This document shows, piece by piece, positions 58,690 through 64,000 of a stretch of 64,000 nt of DNA. Position 1 is the first letter of the stretch; each line of letters opens with the position of its first letter. Source of the stretch: Molanna angustata. Taxonomy: Eukaryota; Arthropoda; Insecta; Trichoptera; Molannidae. The translations under genes were made by a program, and so were the position numbers. Under the pieces are notes generated by a model. It did no database searches. It was not told where the DNA came from and saw nothing but the letters and a program-made list of their open reading frames with translations. Where the stretch lies: NCBI GenBank assembly GCA_963576475.1, contig OY754990.1:13013061-13077060 (forward strand), given 5' to 3'.

Positions 58690-59395
58690 GTAAGGGCAGA
58701 AACGATAGACAGTTATATGGACCAGGTGATCAGTGATGTGCGCTGTAGCAGCTACCAAGAGATGAAGAGGCTGGCGGACAACAGAGATATGTGGAGAGAT
58801 GGAATGTGCGGTGCAAACCAATCCTAGGATTGTAACCATGAAGAATACACTATATATAGAGGTCGCCCTAGAGACAGTTATATGGACCAGGTGATCAGTG
58901 ATGTGCGCTGTAGCAGCTACCAAGAGATGAAGAGGCTGGCGGACAACAGAGATATGTGGAGAGATGGAGTGTGCGGTGCAAACCAATCCTAGGATTGTAA
59001 CCATGAAGAATACACTATATATAGAGGTCGCCCTAGAGACAGTTATATGGACCAGGTGATCAGTGATGTGCGCTGTAGCAGCTACCAAGAGATGAAGAGG
59101 CTGGCGGACAACAGAGATATGTGGAGAGATGGAGTGTGCGGTGCAAACCAATCCTAGGATTGTAACCATGAAGAATACACTATATATAGAGGTCGCCCTA
59201 GAGACAGTTATATGGACCAGGTGATCAGTGATGTGCGCTGTAGCAGCTACCAAGAGATGAAGAGGCTGGCGGACAACAGAGATATGTGGAGAGATGGAGT
59301 GTGCGGTGCAAACCAATCCAAGTATTGTGACAACGAAGAAGAGGAGAATACAATAATGCGATATTCAAAGGTGAGTAGAGATAGCTATTCTTTTT
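58690..59395 (+). repeat. 165 bp tandem repeat of an RTE C-terminus, 4 copies
   Basis: Unit starts (AGTTATATGG) at 58711, 58876, 59041 and 59206. Each unit encodes RGRPRDSYMDQVISDVRCSS, YQEMKRLADNRDMWRDG, VCGANQS and a TAG stop plus about 30 bp. That is the last ~45 residues of an RTE-type ORF. The fourth copy ends differently (CCAAGTATTGTGACAACGAA, GAAGAGGAGAAT), which may be the original 3' tail. The only unit difference noted is AATGTG for AGTGTG in copy 1. Confidence 0.9.
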
Positions 59396-59544
59396 TACAA
59401 ACGTAAAATTAAATGTGTCATTGTTTTTTTTTTATATGCAGAACCAAAAAAAGAAAAAATGATATTATAATTCCTTAATTCGAAATTTTAAAGGATATTT
59501 TTTTATTGCACAATACTATATATACTATATATTATATTATTTTT

Positions 59545-59840
59545 GATAATCAACTAGTATCATGCTGAGATTGTATTCTGAAACACAATGTATCTGTGTG
59601 TATGTGCCGTGTACGGCGTGTTAATTCTACTTGATCGATTATAGAGTAATGTACTGAATCGATTCTTATCAAATTTTGCGAATATGTATGTAATATAATA
59701 CTCGCTTAGACCCCATTATATTTTGAAAGATATCCGATCAGTGCTTCTCGATTTTTTAAATTTGAAACATTTCAAAGTGACCCCAGACTCAGGAAACATT
59801 AAATTTAATATTTTTATTTTCAAATTGCTCCTTTTAAATC
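59545..59840 (-). repeat. dispersed repeat E, minus copy
   Basis: TATCATGCTGAGATTGTATT, ATTTTGAAAGATATCCGATC and TTTCAAAGTGACCCCAGACT are the reverse complement order of 27790-28170. Confidence 0.65.
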
Positions 59841-59879
59841 CTTTTGAAACACCATCACCATCACAGGTAGGTACACCAT

Positions 59880-60010
59880 CATCATGTGTGTTTATTAGTT
59901 TTGTAAAATTTGTGTTAATTTTCTAGTCTTTATGTGGGTAATTCATTGTCTTATTTAATGTACTTTGTAATATTGTCACTGTTTGTAACAGTAAATAAAT
60001 AAATAATACT
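59880..60010 (+). mobile_element. probable LINE 3' tail
   Basis: TTTGTAATATTGTCACTG, TTTGTAACAGTAAATAAATA. Only a tail-like segment; no coding. Confidence 0.4.
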
Positions 60011-60358
60011 TACCTATATAGATCGCAATGCATCAACACGTAAGAATATTCTTGAAAACTTATTTGTGGACCGATCGGTAGGTACTTACCTGAAACAAAA
60101 AAGAAGAAAATCTATAAATAAAAAAAAACAGACAAAACATTACATTATATAACACAAAAAAGACAATAAAAGAAATATAAAGATAAAATATACTGCTATC
60201 ACAAAATTACAAAAAAAAACACAACAGCATGGATGAATAACACCAGTTCAGATCATAACCAATAACATAATTACACCTAATCAAATATAATTAACTTTCA
60301 TATTTTTTTCTCAATAACAATTGAATGTATAATTTAATTCAAGAACTTTACACATAAT

Positions 60359-61080
60359 TTTATTTTATTTTATTTATATTTATATTTGGGAAACAAACAG
60401 CGTTACAATGTTTATGGTATGGACAGTAAAGTTATTACAATTATGCCAATAATGTGTTTCCACATAAGTAAAAAACAATAAGTACCTATATAAGTTTATA
60501 CAAAAATTATAGAGAATATGTAGGAGAGAGTTGGGAATAGAGTGAAAAGATAGAGTGCAGATGAAGAGGGATATGTGTTGGGATGAATATATATGAATAT
60601 TTAATGATTGATAAGTTTTGATTTGATAACATTTATTGATGAGTTGAATATATCTAATTCGTTTAGGTGCGTATTGAAGAAGTGTGATGCACGGTATATG
60701 AATGAGTGTTGTTTGGCGTTCGTGTTACAGTGTGAAAGGTTTAATGAATGTTGGAATCGGGTTGCTCGGGTGGGAACCGCCTGTGTCCCATGAGTGTGAG
60801 TGAGAAGGTGCTAAATTTGTAATGTAGCGTCTCATTACTAAAATTTGGCCAGTCATAGTTGCATGTACTGAGTTAGATGTGAGCAGCAATCGATCAGCGC
60901 TTCTCAAAGTTTTTGAGATGGGATAAGTTGGAAGGAATGTAATAATGGGTGTTGGTATTGGGAAAGGATAAGCTGAGAGTAATGTGAAAAATTTGAAAAT
61001 TGGAATATAGTGCACAATAGTTAAGCAGTAATTCACAGAGAACATGTAAAGTGACGTAGGTAAAGAACAAATGTTGGAGA
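60359..61080 (-). pseudogene. LINE RT C-terminus and 3' UTR
   Basis: Minus-strand frame 60725-61045 reads FFTLLSAYPFPIPTPI, RSADRLLLTSNSVHATMTGQ, ILVMRRYITNLAPSHSHSWD. A shift leads to NTNAKQHSFIYRASHFFNTH, LNELDIFNSSINVIKSKL then INH and a stop near 60603. The 3' UTR has AACGCTGTTTGTTTCCC and the tail ATAAATATAAATAAAATAAA. The same 3' end is at 9523-9610. Confidence 0.8.
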
Positions 61081-61124
61081 AGGTTCTAGAGTTTACATAA
61101 TGTACTATTTATATCACACACCTG

Positions 61125-61312
61125 TTCAAATAAACACCTCGGCACAGGACTTCCTAGTGAGGTGCTCGTCGTACCCTAGCAATTAAATACTTATCAATAA
61201 CACAAATACACACACTTATATGTACACATATACTGAACATCTAGCTCTAGTATGTAATTGAATTCGTAACTTTCTCTTTGTATTGTGAATAAAACAAATA
61301 AATAAATAAACA
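61125..61312 (+). mobile_element. CR1-type LINE 3' end
   Basis: CACCTCGGCACAGGACTTCC, TAGTGAGGTGCTCG and the tail AAACAAATAAATAAATAAAC. Shares the CAGG..T.CCTAGTGAGG core with 14210 and 53812. Confidence 0.7.
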
Positions 61313-61319
61313 GAACAGA

Positions 61320-61500
61320 ACAAAATTAGTAACAAAACCCATATTTTTTTTGTAGTAAAACATTTGTTTTTGTGCAACCAAAAATTTTGTGCACACAGCC
61401 AAACAGTACAGTAATAAACAGATAAACTTTTATTGCTGATAACAAAGGTTTGGCTAAAATGTTGGTAGCCAGTTCGGTTGTCATAATATTTTTTTCAGTG
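61320..61500 (-). mobile_element. Tc1-like MITE, CACTGAA family
   Basis: Ends TCATAATATTTTTTTCAGTG followed by TA. Interior AACAAAGGTTTGGCTAAAAT and GTTGGTAGCCAGTTCGGTTG as at 15190-15247. The far end is diverged. Confidence 0.75.
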
Positions 61501-61522
61501 TAAAAGAGAAATGAAAAATATA

Positions 61523-61950
61523 TCAACATCTATCAAAAAATAGATGAAATCCAAAAACTGTAAGCATTAACGCGAAGTCTCGAATCGAATATTTTTTGAC
61601 CATTCCGCGCGTCATATTTCCATCGTCGCTGAGACGCGATCGCCGAAGACGTTCGTAGACTTCGCTCAATACTTTGGCGAGATTAACGTATGCGTTTGTG
61701 AGTGAGTATAGCGAAATGGGCAGGTGTCTAAACATTCCGTCTGCCAAGTCGATGGACCGTGGCGGCTGTGATCCATGCTAATACCGCACGACATTCCCCG
61801 ACATCGAGAGTGGAATCTCTAGTGGGACAGGAGTGGACTGCGAATCGGCTCATTGGCATAACGTCACATACAGCAGCATTCACCAAAGTTAGAGTTATGT
61901 CCAAACATCTTGAAAATTTTCGATCTGGATTGGGACGTTTTGCGCACACG
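61523..61950 (-). other. coding-like segment, unassigned
   Basis: GC-richer than its surroundings. Two minus-strand frames abut. 61728-61949 reads DITLTLVNAAVCDVMPMSRF, SCPTRDSTLDVGECR, AVLAWITAATVHRL. 61523-61747 reads RHLPISLYSLTNAYVNLAKV, LSEVYERLRRSRLSDDGNMT and RGMVKKYSIRDFALMLTVFG. Together they look like one protein with a shift near 61740. No family was recognised; it could be a decayed element ORF or a host exon. Confidence 0.3.
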
Positions 61951-62159
61951 CGTAATCAAACCAACCAAGCAAAAACTCCAAATATGCCTTCTGCGAACCA
62001 ACGTGATTTTTTTTAGATGTTTGGGGATAACTAAACATATCTATGCACTAACTGTCAATCAATCAATCAAATCACCAATGGACAATGTGTTGCGACGCAA
62101 AGATCTTCTAAACATCATTTTAAAGGGAATGTAGTGAAAAGGTGTACTACAACATGAAG

Positions 62160-62900
62160 TGTACCTCCTATATATCATCACTCTCGAAAACCGACGCATC
62201 TTATTTGATCAATCATTACAAAATTGCTCCGGATTTTGTGAAATTAGTTTCATTACGACCAGAAGACCAGCACCCCTAGACAACATGCCATTTAAGCTAA
62301 GAGTTATATCGCTAAGCGATAGTAAATGTATGGAATTGGTGGCTATGACATCACGTGACAGCCACCAATTTCATACATTTTTATCGCTTAGCGATATAAC
62401 GCTTAGCTTTAATAACATGTTGTCTAGGGGGGCTGAATTGTTTCATGTTCCGGTATATGGGACGAACTATCGAGAGTATTCTATTATACCGCGCATATGC
62501 CGTCAATACAATGAGAGGTTTAATGAGGTCGATATTTTTCAATTTGATTACGACAAATATAGAAAATTGGTACGGAGTAAATTAGTGCCGGTTGATTGAG
62601 TGGTGGCTTTATGCGGCAGACGTCTTCACATCCCTCATTTCCCTCCATCTTTCCTACCCCTTCATCTCCAATCAAAATCCTTTTTCATTATTTATTTACA
62701 TTGTATACTTTTATTTTGATAAGTTCTTCATCTTTTTTGTTATATGTTTTTTTCTTTTTTCTCGTCTTTCTATTTTATTCTGTTGTTGATTATATTTTTT
62801 TTATTTGTGGATAGTAGTTTTGACGCATGTTTTTTTTTACTGTTTTGTATATTTTTCTTTGATCGCTGTTTCTGTCCCAAATAAATAAATAAATATATAG
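62160..62900 (+). pseudogene. LINE RT C-terminus and 3' UTR, interrupted
   Basis: Reads ENRRILFDQSLQN before the fold-back MITE. After it comes ELFHVPVYGTNYREYSIIPR, ICRQYNERFNEVDIFQFDYD, KYRKLVRSKLVPVD and a stop (62597-62599). The 3' UTR is pyrimidine-rich and ends AAATAAATAAATAAATATAT near 62880-62900. Same family as 57657-58020. Confidence 0.75.
62273..62432. mobile_element. fold-back MITE, CCCCTAGA termini
   Basis: Ends CCCCTAGACAACATGCC and CATGTTGTCTAGGGG. Arms pair through AAGCTAAG, TTATATCGCTAAGCGATA and TTGGTGGCTATGACA, leaving a short loop. It lies within LINE coding sequence (between RRPA and ELFHVP). Same termini as 4336-4470, but the arm interior differs. Confidence 0.85.
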
Positions 62901-63084
62901 AATAATAAATAATCGGGCGGAGTAGAAAAAGATATGCATCACTTTGCTGCCAACTAACTTCCAACATTGAAACAGAAGGAAAATAACCTCCAATTCCACT
63001 GGGGTACCTTTTAAAGCAAAAATAACTTTTGGACACACTTGGATCAAAATATAATTTCACCATACAATCTTAGAGAGTTGGTTG

Positions 63085-63690
63085 GAAACTCTTAAATCGA
63101 ATGGCCTTAAAATAAACTGTACAAAAACCGAGTACATGCCGTATCTCTACTCTGGACAGCCTCAGGTGAGCCAAAACCTATCACTCCAAGAATCACCACT
63201 GCCAAAAACTGACAGCCGCAAATATTTGGGTTCATTCCTTTCAAACCAAGGAGATGGTGAAGATGTCGTGGCCCATCGAATTAACACATAATAAATGAAG
63301 ATGAGGTCGTTGTTTCCCGTACTCTGTTATCGTAGAATGGCCATCAAAATAAATGATTAGGTTAATTGATGGACAGAGTGCGGAATCTCCATGTCCGAGG
63401 AAGCTTTGGCGTGGCTCCGATCACCGATAAATTGCTCGAGAGCAGATTGAGATGCCACAAGGCGACCAGAGCACAGTATGATAAGCAGAGCGATGGACAT
63501 CCAAGTGCAGGCCAGAAGACCAGGCAGACCGCTGACAACGTGGCACTCCACCATCAAAAGTGAGTTGCGGGAGGTAGACTTGTGCGAAGGAGTCGCACAG
63601 GTCCGATAGACATGGCGAATGGGGACGAGGAGGGCCGACCCAACAAAATGGGAATAAATGGCCAGGGTGAAGGAAAAGAAGAATCTTAAT
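63085..63690 (+). pseudogene. RTE-type LINE, RT C-terminus
   Basis: LESWLETLKSNGLKINCTKT, EYMPYLYSGQPQ, DSRKYLGSFLSNQGDGEDVV and AHRINT. A deletion or shift leads to VRNLHVRGSFGVAPITDKLL, ESRLRCHKATRAQYD and EVDLCEGVAQ-like, ending with a GAAGGAAAAGAAGAAT tail near 63667-63685. The N-terminal RT half is missing. Confidence 0.8.
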
Positions 63691-64000
63691 GAAAGCGCAT
63701 CAACTCGCCTTGATTTTGGATTCCAACATCCGAAGTTTCTTGCACACATAAACAACAGCGAGCCATTTCTTTTGCGAAACGCGTACGTACTATTTACAAC
63801 GAGGACTTCAACATTCCAAAACAGACATAGGACTGTATTTTCTAAATTGGAATAAAAATCGGGCGAGCGAATAGCGTTAAACAAATTTAATAAAATAATC
63901 CGTCTGATTCGCAACATTAATTAAACTTTGCTTAATTTTAATTTAAAGCTACACGCCCGTAAGGATCGTTTGATAATGAAATACAAGAAAAATAAACAAT
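63690..64000. other. no recognised feature
   Basis: Nothing assigned in the last 300 bases; the small open frames lack motifs. Confidence 0.3.

Noticed and set aside
58555..59316. 253-codon minus-strand repeat protein (55-residue units)
   Set aside because: The unit length 165 bp is divisible by 3, so a chance frame stays open. The plus strand carries the recognisable RTE C-terminus with a stop in each unit.

Overview
The window looks like transposon-dense intergenic DNA from an insect, most likely a moth or butterfly. This is an inference. It rests on the low GC content, frequent TACCTA/TAGGTA motifs, several tRNA-headed SINEs whose tails match neighbouring LINE 3' ends, Helitron-type termini, many fold-back MITEs, and numerous 5'-truncated LINEs of the RTE, CR1 and L2 types. 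No rRNA, functional tRNA, CRISPR or operon-like structure is visible. No host gene could be assigned with confidence. The only candidates are a 114-codon minus-strand ORF with a polyadenylation signal (50180-50524) and a coding-like GC-richer patch (61523-61950).

Layout. 1-10 kb: an RTE fragment (1925-2876), a SINE carrying a fold-back MITE (4212-4580), an L2-type LINE end (4839-5290), a TA-flanked fold-back MITE (5491-5877), decayed TIR elements, and a ~900 bp (TA)n tract. 10-19 kb: a nearly complete CR1/L2-type LINE with two frameshifts (11173-14450), a Tc1-like MITE, and a LINE C-terminal end with a restriction-like endonuclease, split by a 1.3 kb insertion. 22.8-27.4 kb: RTE copies broken by other insertions. 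One is a young 5'-truncated LINE (24062-27185) with an intact 969-codon ORF2 and a 9 bp target-site duplication. 27.4-33.9 kb: a multi-level nest. An outer TIR element contains a 5.4 kb THAP-associated element with 8 bp duplications, which in turn contains a Helitron and a MITE. 34.2-35.9 kb: a TTAA-flanked element containing a Helentron-like (HINE) insertion. 37.2-39.9 kb: a very homogeneous satellite of 100 bp and 176 bp units. 40-64 kb: more LINE ends, tandem arrays (150-158 bp and 165 bp units), a second HINE with a ~395 bp (CA)n tract, and an 800 bp deletion derivative of the THAP-associated element. There are also many SINE, MITE and LINE fragments.

The main result is comparative. Paralogous copies inside the window serve as empty sites for one another. 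The exact ends of a Helitron, a HINE and the 8 bp duplications of a probable P-like DNA transposon family can therefore be read directly. All coding capacity recognised belongs to mobile elements, and only the ORF2 at 24249-27158 is clearly intact.
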